From NCBI RefSeq assembly GCF_000341005.1, contig NZ_ANBD01000019.1, positions 1-47,642 on the forward strand: a stretch of DNA of 47,642 nucleotides. The letters are read 5' to 3'. The notes below the pieces were generated by a model. The model made no database searches. It saw only the letters and a program-made list of their open reading frames with translations, and was not told where the DNA came from. Shown piece by piece: positions 22,504 to 31,266 of the stretch. The position numbers and the translations under genes are program-made. Each line of letters opens with the position of its first letter. Position 1 is the stretch's first letter. The stretch is from Nocardiopsis alkaliphila YIM 80379. GTDB lineage: Bacteria; Actinomycetota; Actinomycetes; Streptosporangiales; Streptosporangiaceae.

Positions 22504-24069
22504 TCAGTCGCGCAGTTTCAGCGCCAGGAACAGGTCTACTCGGTGCTCGAGGTTGCTCAGGTCGCGTCCGGTGAGCTCCTCCACCCGACCGATGCGGTAG
22601 CGCAGGGTGTTGACGTGCACGTGCATGGCTGCGGCGCAGCGCTGCCAGGACCCGGAGTGGTCCAAAAACCGTTCCAGGGTCTCCACCAGCTCCGAGCGGT
22701 GGTCACGGTCGTACTCCACCAAAGGGCCCAGGAGGCGTTCGCGGTAGGAGGTCTGTACCTCCTCGGGAACCGAGGCCAGCAGGAGTTCGTGGGAGTCGAT
22801 CTCCGCACCGGCGATGACCCGGGAGCGACCACCGCGCAGTTCGGCCAGGCGACGGGCGTGACGGGCCTCGACGGCGGCACCGCGCAACTCGGTGATTCCC
22901 TGAGCGGCCGAGCTCAGACCGATGGCCAGACGATAGTCGAGCAGGGCGGGCTCCAGGACACCGGCACGGTGGACCAGGTCGACGCGGAGGGCCTCGCCAA
23001 TGGCTCGGTGGTCGGGGCCGCCCACCGGAATGACCGCCAAGGCATCGTTGTCTCCGGTGACCACGGCTCCGGGGCGCTCGGCGACCAGTTCGGTCACCAC
23101 CCGGCGGGCCAGGTCGGGTACTCGGGGCTCGGGCAGCATCGTCGCGCTGACCACCACGTGCGTGCGGTCATCAAAGGCTCCGTTGTCGCCGACCCCGCTC
23201 ATCAGGGTGGCGACCTCGTCGAAACGTTGGGCGGCGAGCAGGCGGGGCAGTCCCTCCAGGTGGCGTGCGGTGGTCAGGGCGCGTTCTTCCTCACGACTGC
23301 GGGACAGGACCCCGACCGAGACGAGTTCGGCGACCGTCTCGTGTTCCTCCTCGCTCCAGGTGGTGTGGTCGCCGGCGACGACCATGAGCCAGCCGGCCAG
23401 CGGGTGGGACTCCTTGGCGCGCACGGGCAGGAGCGTGAAGGTGCGATCGTCCTCGGCGGCCCTGGTGGCGTGCGGGAAGGAGGACCAGGTCAGCGCTTTG
23501 GCGGAGAGGTGTTCTCGTTCGGCGGCGGACAGGGGCGTACCCGAGGAGGCGATGGAGCGTCCGGTGGAGGAGATCATCCACGCTTGGATACCGGCCTGGA
23601 TGGCGGCCGAGGCGAAGGCGTGGGGGAAGTCGGCTCCGGAGGCGACGTCGGCCATGAGACGGCGGTGGCGGTCACGGGTCTCGGCGATGGTGGTGAAACG
23701 GCGTTGGGTGAGTGAGCGCAGTACCTCTTCGGTCACGGCGCCGAAGGAGGTCTCCGCGGGGATCTCCACGAGGGGGACCTCGTGGGCACGGCAGGCGGCG
23801 ACCAGGTCGCCGGGGACCTCGCCCAACGCGGTTCCGGCACCGATGGCCACGGCTCCGGCGCCGCGGACCGAGGACACGAACGTCTCGGAGTCCTCGGGAC
23901 CGGTGCGCCACATCATCCCGGTCAGCACGAGTTCGCCGCCGCGTAGGTAGCGGGCGGGCTCGAGCAGGTCAGTGGTGTAGGCCCACCGGATGTCACGTTG
24001 GGCGTGCTCCGCCCCCGCCAGGAACCGCAGGTGCAGTCTCTTGACGGCGATCAGGTCACTGATCCGCAT
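22504..24069 (-). CDS. PucR-family purine catabolism regulator
   Basis: 521-residue regulator. The N-terminal PucR domain (MRISDLIAVKRLHLRFLAG onward, with ARYLRGGELVLTG) is followed by a central region and a C-terminal helix-turn-helix of the HTH_30 type: CAAAMHVHVNTLRYRIGRVEELTGRD. GAAGGA precedes ATG 24069. It is divergent from the xanthine dehydrogenase operon, matching Bacillus PucR, which responds to allantoin or purine breakdown and activates purine genes. Several dyads in the shared 315-bp upstream region are candidate binding sites. It is likely the local regulator of the operon and of itself. Confidence 0.9.
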   Translation of the reverse strand: MRISDLIAVKRLHLRFLAGAEHAQRDIRWAYTTDLLEPARYLRGGELVLTGMMWRTGPEDSETFVSSVRGAGAVAIGAGTALGEVPGDLVAACRAHEVPLVEIPAETSFGAVTEEVLRSLTQRRFTTIAETRDRHRRLMADVASGADFPHAFASAAIQAGIQAWMISSTGRSIASSGTPLSAAEREHLSAKALTWSSFPHATRAAEDDRTFTLLPVRAKESHPLAGWLMVVAGDHTTWSEEEHETVAELVSVGVLSRSREEERALTTARHLEGLPRLLAAQRFDEVATLMSGVGDNGAFDDRTHVVVSATMLPEPRVPDLARRVVTELVAERPGAVVTGDNDALAVIPVGGPDHRAIGEALRVDLVHRAGVLEPALLDYRLAIGLSSAAQGITELRGAAVEARHARRLAELRGGRSRVIAGAEIDSHELLLASVPEEVQTSYRERLLGPLVEYDRDHRSELVETLERFLDHSGSWQRCAAAMHVHVNTLRYRIGRVEELTGRDLSNLEHRVDLFLALKLRD

Positions 24070-24123
24070 GAACGTCCTTCGTTGCCGGAGTGGGCGTGTC
24101 CTCACCAAGGATCCCGCATGTCA

Positions 24124-24138
24124 GGACACAGTGTGTCC
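24124..24138. promoter_or_regulatory. Perfect 15-bp dyad GGACACAGTGTGTCC
   Basis: 7-bp arms with a 1-bp centre, 55 bp upstream of the PucR start. It overlaps the end of the first CATGTCAGG repeat. The best single candidate for a regulator site in this region. Confidence 0.5.
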
Positions 24139-24148
24139 CAGGAGGCGC

Positions 24149-24161
24149 GGTGTCGAACACC
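24149..24161. promoter_or_regulatory. Dyad GGTGTCGAACACC
   Basis: 5-bp arms around CGA, 25 bp (centre to centre about 24) from the first dyad. It may be a second site of the same regulator. Confidence 0.3.
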
Positions 24162-24275
24162 ATGTCAGGGGTCGTTCCGATGTTCTCACCGGTACCACTT
24201 GTAGGAAACGACCAAAGGTCGGCCTTCGTTCCTCGATCACTTCATGTCATTACCGGCTGGCAGAAAGGGTTTTTC

Positions 24276-24305
24276 CAGTGGTGTACTTCACAGGATCAAC
24301 CACTG
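24276..24305. promoter_or_regulatory. Inverted repeat upstream of xanthine dehydrogenase operon
   Basis: CAGTGGT (24276-24282) and ACCACTG (24299-24305) are separated by 16 bp, giving half-site centres 23 bp apart (about two turns). It lies 80-110 bp upstream of the first operon gene, a typical activator position. Confidence 0.4.
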
Positions 24306-24384
24306 TTCACCAGAAGCATCGGTGTCGACGAGCGTTCGCGTCGACGGGGACATGACCGGACCATTGCGCAGGACGAGGACGAAC

Positions 24385-25254
24385 ATGGAATTTCTGCGGC
24401 CATCCACACTGGTGGAGGCCCTAGAGGCCAGGAGTGCCCACCCCGACGGTGTGCCCATCATGGGCGGCACCGACGTGATGGTGGAACTGAACTTCGACAA
24501 ACGCCGTCCTTCGGCGCTGATCGACCTGACCCGGGTGCCCGAACTGACCGAGTGGGGTGGAGAGGGCGACCACATCCGTTTGGGCGCCGGGGTCCCGTAC
24601 ACGAAGATCATCGAGAACCTGTCGGCGAACGCGCCGGCCCTGGCCAAGGCCTCGCGGACGGTGGCCTCTCCCCAGATCCGCAATCGGGGCACGGTGGGGG
24701 GCAACCTCGGTGGCGCCTCTCCCGCCGGGGAGGCCCATCCCCCGCTGCTGGCCACGGACGCCGAGATCGAACTGGCGTCGGTGCGCGGCCGCCGCAGGGT
24801 CAGGGCTCGCGACTTCTACCTGTCGTTGCGCACGACCGCTCTGCGTGAGGACGAGTTGATCACCGCGATCCTGCTCCCCCGTCCCACGGGTCCACAGCAG
24901 TTCGCCAAGATCGGCACCCGTAACGCCATGGTGATCGCCGTGACCTCCTTCAGCCTGGCGTTGGACACCGAGAACCGGAAGGTGGGCACCGGGGTCGGTT
25001 CGGCCGGCCCCACCCCGCTGCGCGCGGAGGCCGCCGAGGAGTTCTTGGAGGCCGAGTTCGACTGGGAGAACGGCCGTCCCCTACAGGAGACGGTCGTGCG
25101 TCGCTTCGGCGAGTTGGTGGCCGCTGCCGCCCGCCCCATCGATGACCAGCGAGGCAGCTCCGAGTACCGCAAGCACGCACTGTCGGTCATGGCGCGCCGT
25201 GCACTGAGTTGGTCCGTCACCGACTACCGGAAGGGGTCCACGCGATGCGCGTGA
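24385..25254 (+). CDS. Xanthine dehydrogenase-family FAD-binding subunit
   Basis: 289-residue medium subunit that holds FAD and passes electrons from the Fe-S clusters to NAD+. FAD-binding segments are PIMGGTDVMVELNF (about residues 26-39) and the TVGGNLGGASPAGE motif near residue 108. The C-terminal CO-dehydrogenase-flavoprotein-like part begins around FAKIGTRNAMVIA. GAGGA lies six bases before ATG 24385; longer frames upstream cross the control region. It is the first gene of the operon and its end overlaps the Fe-S subunit start by 10 bp. Confidence 0.92.
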   Translation: MEFLRPSTLVEALEARSAHPDGVPIMGGTDVMVELNFDKRRPSALIDLTRVPELTEWGGEGDHIRLGAGVPYTKIIENLSANAPALAKASRTVASPQIRNRGTVGGNLGGASPAGEAHPPLLATDAEIELASVRGRRRVRARDFYLSLRTTALREDELITAILLPRPTGPQQFAKIGTRNAMVIAVTSFSLALDTENRKVGTGVGSAGPTPLRAEAAEEFLEAEFDWENGRPLQETVVRRFGELVAAAARPIDDQRGSSEYRKHALSVMARRALSWSVTDYRKGSTRCA

Positions 25255-25760
25255 GTTTCAACGTCAATGGTGAGGACGTCACCGCCGACAACGTCTGGCC
25301 GGGCGAGAGCCTGCTGTACGTGCTCCGTGAGCGCTTGGGGTTGCCCGGCAGCAAGAACGCCTGCGAGCAGGGCGAGTGCGGTTCCTGCACGGTCTACTTC
25401 GATGGGGTGACCGCGTGTTCGTGCATGATCGCCGCCGGGCAGGCCGAGGGGCGCCGGGTGCGTACCGTGGAGGGTCTGGCCAAGGAGCCCGGCAAGGGCG
25501 GCGACCGCAGCCTGAGCGACGTACAGGAGGCGTTCGTGGAGATGGGTGCCGTGCAGTGCGGTTTTTGCACTCCGGGTCTACTGGTGCAGACCGACGACCT
25601 GTTGGAACGCACCGTGGGTGCCGGTAAGAAGGCGCCGGCGGACGCCGAGATCCGTGAGGCCCTGGCCGGCAACCTGTGCCGCTGCACCGGCTACGAGAAG
25701 ATCATCGACGCGGTGCACCTGGCCGCCGAGCGCCGCGCCGAGGCCGGGAGTGCCTCATGA
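25245..25760 (+). CDS. Xanthine dehydrogenase-family [2Fe-2S] subunit
   Basis: 171-residue small subunit. The N-terminal plant-type ferredoxin domain has CEQGECGSCTVYFDG with a further Cys downstream. The C-terminal helical domain binds a second cluster through CGFCTPG and CRCTGYEKII. These patterns are diagnostic of the molybdenum hydroxylase family. ATG 25245 overlaps the FAD-subunit stop, so translation is coupled, and its stop overlaps the next start as ATGA. It carries electrons from the Mo site to FAD. Confidence 0.95.
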   Translation: MRVSFNVNGEDVTADNVWPGESLLYVLRERLGLPGSKNACEQGECGSCTVYFDGVTACSCMIAAGQAEGRRVRTVEGLAKEPGKGGDRSLSDVQEAFVEMGAVQCGFCTPGLLVQTDDLLERTVGAGKKAPADAEIREALAGNLCRCTGYEKIIDAVHLAAERRAEAGSAS

Positions 25761-27115
25761 GCCGGGTGATCGTGGTCGAGGGTGCCCATGTGGTGACCGT
25801 GGACGGTCCCGAACATCCCGGCGGGCACGTCGTGGTGCGCGATGGCCGGATCGAGGCCGTGGGTTCGGGACCCGCTCCGGCCGTGGAGGGCGAGGTCGAG
25901 CGGATCGATGGCCGGGGCCTCGTGCTCACGCCCGGCCTGGTCAACACGCACCACCACCTCTACCAGTGGGCGACCCAGGGGCTGTTCGCCGACAACACGC
26001 TCTTCGAGTGGCTGGTGGGTTCCTACGAGATCTGGCACCGCCTGGACGCCGACGTGGTGTCGGGTACGACGTCGGCCGGACTCGCGCACTTGGCGTTGTC
26101 GGGGTGCACCACCGCCTCCGACCACCACTACATCTACCCGGCCGGACGCGGTGACATCGTGGCCGCCGAAGTGGAGGCCGCCCGTGAGGTGGGCATCCGT
26201 TTGGACCTGGCCCGTGGTTCGATGGACCGTGGTCGAAGCCAGGGCGGTCTGCCCCCGGACGACGTCGTGGAGACCCTGGAGGGCGCTTTGGCCGGAACGG
26301 CCGCGGCGATCGATGCCCACCACGACGCCTCCTTCGACTCCCTGACGCGGATCGCGGTGGCGCCCTGTTCGCCGTTCTCGGTCTCCCGAGAGTTGATGGT
26401 CCAGGCCGCGGCGCTGGCTCGGGACAAGGGAGTGCGTCTGCACACCCACATGGCCGAGACGCTCGACGAGGAGGAGCAGTGTCTGGCCGAGTTCGGATGT
26501 ACCCCCGTGGAGTACGCCGAAAGGCTCGGCTGGCTGGGCGACGACGTGTGGTTCGCGCACGCGGTGCACCTGTCGGACGCCGCGATCGGGCGGATCGCCG
26601 CCACCGGCACCGGTGTGGCGCACTGCCCCAGTTCCAATGCCCGACTGGGAGCGGGCATCTGTCGGGTGACCGAACTGCTCGAGGCCGACGTCAAGGTCGG
26701 CCTGGGGGTGGACGGCCCGGCCTCCAGCGAGCTGTCGACCATGGCGGGGGAGATGCGTCAAGCGTTGCTGATGGCGCGTGCCCGCAAGGGACCACAGGCA
26801 CTGACCGCTCGACAGTCGCTGGAAATGGCCACCTTGGGCGGCGCCCGGGTCCTGGGCCGCGATCGGGAGATGGGTTCGGTGTCGGTGGGCAAGCTCGCCG
26901 ACCTGGCCCTGTGGCGGGTGGACGGCTCCGGCCACAACGTCATCGACGACCCGGTCGTGGCGATGGTGTTCGGCCCCACCCCGCCCTTGGAGCGGCTTCT
27001 GGTCGGCGGGGACACCGTCGTCGACCGCGGCGAACTGCGCACCTTGTCGGCCGAGACCGCCTACGAGCGCGGTCGAGCGGCGCATCGGAGTCTGACCCAG
27101 GAGGTGAGCCGCTGA
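25757..27115 (+). CDS. 8-oxoguanine deaminase-like amidohydrolase
   Basis: 452-residue metal-dependent hydrolase of the amidohydrolase superfamily. Metal ligands are H65 and H67 in VNTHHHLYQW, a His in HTHMAE, a His in WFAHAVHLSD and an Asp in GLGVDGPASSE. The sequence around the HHH motif with YQWATQGLFADNTLFEWL resembles 8-oxoguanine deaminases (8-oxoguanine to urate plus ammonia), related to atrazine/hydroxyatrazine-type hydrolases. Guanine deaminase is the main alternative. ATGA overlap with the Fe-S subunit and TGATG overlap with the Mo subunit place it inside the dehydrogenase operon, consistent with purine breakdown converging on urate. Confidence 0.85.
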   Translation: MSRVIVVEGAHVVTVDGPEHPGGHVVVRDGRIEAVGSGPAPAVEGEVERIDGRGLVLTPGLVNTHHHLYQWATQGLFADNTLFEWLVGSYEIWHRLDADVVSGTTSAGLAHLALSGCTTASDHHYIYPAGRGDIVAAEVEAAREVGIRLDLARGSMDRGRSQGGLPPDDVVETLEGALAGTAAAIDAHHDASFDSLTRIAVAPCSPFSVSRELMVQAAALARDKGVRLHTHMAETLDEEEQCLAEFGCTPVEYAERLGWLGDDVWFAHAVHLSDAAIGRIAATGTGVAHCPSSNARLGAGICRVTELLEADVKVGLGVDGPASSELSTMAGEMRQALLMARARKGPQALTARQSLEMATLGGARVLGRDREMGSVSVGKLADLALWRVDGSGHNVIDDPVVAMVFGPTPPLERLLVGGDTVVDRGELRTLSAETAYERGRAAHRSLTQEVSR

Positions 27116-29547
27116 TGGCGGCGACGACCCGTACCGTCACGGACCTGTCCAGCACCACCAAGGACGGAGTGGGTTCCAGCCCGCGCCGTCCGGACGGCAC
27201 GTTGAAGGTCACCGGCGAGTTCGCGTACTCGTCGGACATGTGGATGGAGGACATGTTGTGGGGCGCGACCCTGCGCAGCCCTCACCCACACGCCCGCATC
27301 CACGGTATCGACATCACCGCGGCGTTGAAGGTGCCCGGGGTGCAGGCGGTGCTCACCCACGAGGACGTGCCGGGGGCCAAGCGCTATGGCCTGGAGCACC
27401 AGGACCAGCCGGTGTTGGCCTTCGACAAGGTGCGTTACAAGGGTGAGGCGGTGGCGATCGTGGCCGCCGACCATCCTGAGACCGCCCGTCGCGCGATGGA
27501 GCGCATCAAGGTCGACTACGAGGTTCTGGAACCGATCAGCGACTCGCGCAGGGCGGCCTTGGACCCCGACTGTCCGCTCGTGCACGACAAGGGCGAACTG
27601 CCCGAGCACCCCGAGCTCAACCAGAGCGGCAACCGGCTGCGCTACCAGCCCATCCGTACGGGCGCGTTCGTGGACGTGGCCACCTCCAAGGAGGGTCAGG
27701 AGCAGGCCCTGGAGCGGTTGCGCGCCGAGGCCGACGCCGTGGTGACCACCGAGTACGAGGTGGGCATGCAGGACCAGGCCTTCCTGGGACCGGAGTCGGG
27801 GATGGCGATCCCCGCCGAGGACGGCGGTGTGGACCTGTACGTGGCCACCCAATGGCTGCACGTGGACCAGCGCCAGATCGCCCCGGCCCTGGGGTTGCCC
27901 CAAGAGAAGGTACGTCTGACCCTGGCCGGCGTGGGCGGCGCGTTCGGTGCCCGTGAGGACCTGTCGATGCAGATCCACGCGTGCATGTTGGCGTTGCACA
28001 CCGGCAAACCGGTCAAGTTCGTCTACAACCGGGAGGAGTCCTTCTACGGGCACGTGCACCGTCACCCGGCCAAGATGCGCTATGAACACGGCGCCAAGGC
28101 CGACGGTACGCTGCTGTACGCCACCGCCGAGATCATCGTGGACGGCGGCGCCTACGCGTCGGCGACCCCCGCGGTGGTGGGTGTGGCCTCATCCCTGGGC
28201 ATCGGCCCCTACGAGGTGCCGAACGTACTGGTGGACGCCTATGGCGTGTACACCACCAACCCTCCCTGCGGTGCGATGCGCGGATTCGGTGCGGTGCAGG
28301 CCTGTTTCGGCTACGAGTCCCAGATGGACAAGCTCGCCCAGAAGTTGGGGATGCACCCGGTGGACCTGCGGATCAAGAACGCCATGGCGCAGGGATCCCG
28401 GATCATCACCGGGCAGGAGATCGACATGCCGCTGCCGATGGCGGAGATGTTGGAGCGCTGTCGTGACCTTCCGATGCCGGTGGAGCGCGCCGAACTGGAG
28501 GACCCCTCCGACCAGCGCACCCTGCCCGGCGGTGTGGCCGGAACCACCCGTGGCGAGGGTGTGGTGCGTGGCGTGGGTTATGGCGTTGGGCTCAAGAACC
28601 TGTGCTTCTCCGAGGGGTTCGACGACTACTCCACCGCTCGGGTGCGGCTGGAGATCGTGGCCGGTGAGCCGGTGGTGCTGGTGCACACGGCGGCCGCGGA
28701 GGTCGGCCAAGGGCTGGTGACGGTCAAGGGGCAGATCGCGCGTACCGAACTCGGGGTGGAGAAGGTCGTCATCGCCCCCTCCGATACCCAGGTGGGTTCG
28801 GCCGGTTCGTCGTCGGCCTCGCGCCAGTCGTACATGACCGGTGGCGCGGTGCGCACCGCGTGCGCCTCGGTGCGTGCGGAGGTGTTCGAGTCGGCCCGGG
28901 CCAAGGGTCTGGTGCCGGCCGGAATCGAGGACACCGAGCTGACCTTGGAGGGCGGCAAGGTCGTCTCGGCCACCGCCGGCGTGTTGGTGTCGTTGGCCGA
29001 CCTGCTGGGCGAGTCCGCCGAGGGCGGCACCGTGGTCGAGCACACCCGTGAATATCACCATCGACCCACCGAGATGATCGACCCGGAGCTGGGGCAGGGC
29101 GCCTCGCACACCCAGTTCGGAATGTGCGTGCATCGGGCCGTGGTGGACGTGGACGTGGAGCTGGGCCTGGTCAAGGTCGTGGCCTTGGACGCGGTCCAGG
29201 ACGTGGGCAAGGTGCTGCACCCCCAGCAACTCGCCGGTCAGATCCAGGGCGGGTCCGCCCAGGGACTGGGGTTGGCCCTGATGGAGGAGATCCAGGTCAA
29301 GGACGGCCAGATCCGCAACCCGTCCTTCACCGACTACCTCATCCCCACCATCCTCGACACCCCGCCGATGCGCATCGACGTGTTGGAGCGCCCCGACCCG
29401 CACTCGCCGTACGGACTGCGCGGTGCGGGCGAGCCGCCCACGTTGTCGTCCACTCCGGCGATCGTGGCCGCTGTGCGCGACGCGACCAAGCGTCCGCTCA
29501 CCCACGCGCCGGTGCGTCCCGAGGACATCGTCGGTATCGACCTGTAG
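27115..29547 (+). CDS. Xanthine dehydrogenase-family molybdopterin-binding subunit
   Basis: 810-residue catalytic subunit that hydroxylates hypoxanthine or xanthine at the molybdenum centre. Typical segments are GTLKVTGEFAYSSD near the N-terminus, GVGGAFGAREDLSMQ (Mo-pterin contact), PPCGAMRGFGAVQACFGYE (substrate-pocket Arg) and the catalytic Glu in LRGAGEPPTLSS near the C-terminus. The length matches bacterial large subunits. ATG 27115 overlaps the deaminase stop. The C-terminal Glu and the Arg support purine rather than CO or aldehyde as substrate, together with the PucR and purine-permease context. No XdhC-type maturation gene is seen in the window. Confidence 0.9.
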   Translation: MAATTRTVTDLSSTTKDGVGSSPRRPDGTLKVTGEFAYSSDMWMEDMLWGATLRSPHPHARIHGIDITAALKVPGVQAVLTHEDVPGAKRYGLEHQDQPVLAFDKVRYKGEAVAIVAADHPETARRAMERIKVDYEVLEPISDSRRAALDPDCPLVHDKGELPEHPELNQSGNRLRYQPIRTGAFVDVATSKEGQEQALERLRAEADAVVTTEYEVGMQDQAFLGPESGMAIPAEDGGVDLYVATQWLHVDQRQIAPALGLPQEKVRLTLAGVGGAFGAREDLSMQIHACMLALHTGKPVKFVYNREESFYGHVHRHPAKMRYEHGAKADGTLLYATAEIIVDGGAYASATPAVVGVASSLGIGPYEVPNVLVDAYGVYTTNPPCGAMRGFGAVQACFGYESQMDKLAQKLGMHPVDLRIKNAMAQGSRIITGQEIDMPLPMAEMLERCRDLPMPVERAELEDPSDQRTLPGGVAGTTRGEGVVRGVGYGVGLKNLCFSEGFDDYSTARVRLEIVAGEPVVLVHTAAAEVGQGLVTVKGQIARTELGVEKVVIAPSDTQVGSAGSSSASRQSYMTGGAVRTACASVRAEVFESARAKGLVPAGIEDTELTLEGGKVVSATAGVLVSLADLLGESAEGGTVVEHTREYHHRPTEMIDPELGQGASHTQFGMCVHRAVVDVDVELGLVKVVALDAVQDVGKVLHPQQLAGQIQGGSAQGLGLALMEEIQVKDGQIRNPSFTDYLIPTILDTPPMRIDVLERPDPHSPYGLRGAGEPPTLSSTPAIVAAVRDATKRPLTHAPVRPEDIVGIDL

Positions 29548-29577
29548 CTCCTCGATGGACTGAGCCGCCCACGGGGC

Positions 29578-29608
29578 GGGAGGGGTGGCCGCGTCCGCCG
29601 CCCCTCCC
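29578..29608. terminator. First hairpin after xanthine dehydrogenase operon
   Basis: 12-bp stem with one G-T pair (GGGAGGGGTGGC with GCCGCCCCTCCC) and a 7-nt loop, 30 bp after the stop codon. Confidence 0.65.
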
Positions 29609-29631
29609 CCACCAACCGCCGCCTCGAATGT

Positions 29632-29661
29632 GCCGCCCACCTCGGCGCCGAGGTGGGCGGC
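29632..29661. terminator. Second hairpin: 30-nt perfect palindrome
   Basis: A perfectly self-complementary 30-nt stretch, 23 bp after the first hairpin. It may reinforce termination or insulate the permease promoter. At 99 bp upstream of the permease start it could also act as an attenuator. Confidence 0.5.
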
Positions 29662-29693
29662 TCGGGACGATGCCGTCCCGACACGCCAAATAT

Positions 29694-29710
29694 GGCTACA
29701 CAAAGTAGCC
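29694..29710. promoter_or_regulatory. Inverted repeat upstream of purine permease
   Basis: GGCTAC-ACAAA-GTAGCC, 50 bp before the permease start. It lies in the only A/T-rich patch of this intergenic region, so it may be an operator at the permease promoter. Confidence 0.4.
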
Positions 29711-29759
29711 AACTCCTTACACGCGGCAGCGCCGTGCTCATCTCCCTCCAGGAGGGGAC

Positions 29760-31202
29760 ATGAACCGACCCGACGACCTCGGAGCACACTCCCCAGCGCG
29801 CACCGGCACGGATGGCTCCTGGCTCGATCGCTTCTTCCTCATCGGTGAACGAGGTTCCACCTTCGGCCGGGAGGTGCGCGGAGGTTTGACGACCTTCATG
29901 GCGATGGCCTACATCATCGTTTTGAACCCGATCATCCTCAGTGGCGTCACCGACGTGAACGGTGAACAGCTTTCGGCCGACCGGCTGACCACCATGACCG
30001 CCTTGGCCGCAGGGCTGGTCACGATCATGATGGGCGTGGTGGGCCGTGCCCCGATCGCCTGCGCGGCCGCCCTGGGCGTGATGGCGGTGGTCGCCTACCA
30101 GGCCGCACCCGTCATGACCTGGCCCGAGGTGATGGGTCTGGTGGTGTGGCAGGGCATCGCCATCATCCTCATGGTCGTCACCGGGGTGCGCACCGCGGTG
30201 ATGAACGCGCTGCCTCTCAACCTCAAACTCGCCATCGGTGTGGGTATCGGCCTGTTCGTGTCGCTGATCGGCCTGGCCAACGCCGGGTTCGTCAGTGCCG
30301 GCGAGGGCGGAAGCCTACTGCAACTCGGCGTGGCGGGCGGGGGTGGACACCTGGACGGATGGCCGATCCTGGTGTTCGTGGCCGGCCTGGTCTTGGCCTC
30401 GGTCCTGTTGGCCCGCAACGTGCCCGGGGCGATCTTCTATGGGATCATCGGCGCCACCGTGCTCGCCGTCATCTTGCACTACGCGCTGCGTCTGGCTCCC
30501 GGAGTCTGGGGCAGTGGCGTCCCCCAATTGCCTTCCAGCCCGCTGGCCGCTCCCGATTTCGGGTTGCTGTTCCAGGTGGACCTGTTCGGCGCCTGGACGT
30601 CTGCGGGGGTGACCACCGCCGGAGTCATCCTCTTCACCTTGGTACTGGCCGGGTTCTTCGACGCCCTGGGCACCATCCTGGCCATCGGCACCAAGGCCGA
30701 CCTCGCCGGCGAGGGTGGGCAGATGCCCCGGGTCAACCAGATCCTGGTGGTCGATGGCGCCGGTGCGGTGACCGGTGGTCTGACCAGCTCCTCGGCCACC
30801 CTGGTGTTCGTGGAGTCCACCGCGGGGGTGAGCGAGGGAGCCCGCACGGGTCTGTCCAGTGTGGTGACCGGCCTGCTCTTCCTCAGCGCGATCTTCTTCG
30901 CCCCGGTGTTCGGTATGGTGCCGGCCGAGGCGGCGTCGGTGGCGATGGTGCTGGTGGGCGCCATGATGATGATGCACGTGGGGCAGATCGTGTGGACGGA
31001 CATCTCGGTGGCCATCCCCGCGTTCTTGACCATCGTGATGATGCCGTTCGCGTTCGACATCGCGACCGGGATCGGTATCGGGATCATCGCGCACACCCTG
31101 ATCAAGTCGGCGCAGGGCCGCTTCACGGAGGTCGGTTGGCTGATGTGGATCATGAGCGCGGTGTTCGCGTTCCACTTCGCCATGCATGCCCTGGGGCTGT
31201 GA
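29760..31202 (+). CDS. NCS2/AzgA-type guanine-hypoxanthine permease
   Basis: 480-residue membrane transporter with about 12-14 helices. The N-terminus RFFLIGERGSTFGREVRGGL followed by TTFMAMAYIIVLNPIIL is the hallmark of the AzgA/PbuG branch. Further conserved parts are GRAPIACAAALG and FFDALGTILAIGTKA, plus GALTSSSATLVFVESTAGV-like helices that form the substrate site. GGAGG precedes ATG 29760. It likely imports guanine, hypoxanthine or adenine by proton symport to feed the upstream purine operon. Its own regulatory region suggests separate control. Confidence 0.92.
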   Translation: MNRPDDLGAHSPARTGTDGSWLDRFFLIGERGSTFGREVRGGLTTFMAMAYIIVLNPIILSGVTDVNGEQLSADRLTTMTALAAGLVTIMMGVVGRAPIACAAALGVMAVVAYQAAPVMTWPEVMGLVVWQGIAIILMVVTGVRTAVMNALPLNLKLAIGVGIGLFVSLIGLANAGFVSAGEGGSLLQLGVAGGGGHLDGWPILVFVAGLVLASVLLARNVPGAIFYGIIGATVLAVILHYALRLAPGVWGSGVPQLPSSPLAAPDFGLLFQVDLFGAWTSAGVTTAGVILFTLVLAGFFDALGTILAIGTKADLAGEGGQMPRVNQILVVDGAGAVTGGLTSSSATLVFVESTAGVSEGARTGLSSVVTGLLFLSAIFFAPVFGMVPAEAASVAMVLVGAMMMMHVGQIVWTDISVAIPAFLTIVMMPFAFDIATGIGIGIIAHTLIKSAQGRFTEVGWLMWIMSAVFAFHFAMHALGL

Positions 31203-31221
31203 GTACCCGCCCAGTGCTTCG

Positions 31222-31257
31222 TGGCCGGACTCCGTCGTGTCGACGGTGGTCCGGCCA
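31222..31257 (+). terminator. Hairpin after purine permease
   Basis: Outer arms TGGCCGGAC and GTCCGGCCA (9 bp) and inner arms CCGTCG and CGACGG (6 bp) are separated by a small bulge, with a TGT loop, 19 bp after the stop codon. Confidence 0.7.
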
Positions 31258-31266
31258 TCGGTGTGT

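Larger units (their letters stand above)
24070..24384. other. 315-bp divergent control region, PucR / xanthine dehydrogenase
   Basis: No gene. It contains dyads at 24124-24138, 24149-24161 and 24276-24305. The motif CATGTCA appears three times (24117, 24161, 24243; the first two extend to CATGTCAGG). Promoter hexamers are not clear to me. Confidence 0.6.
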
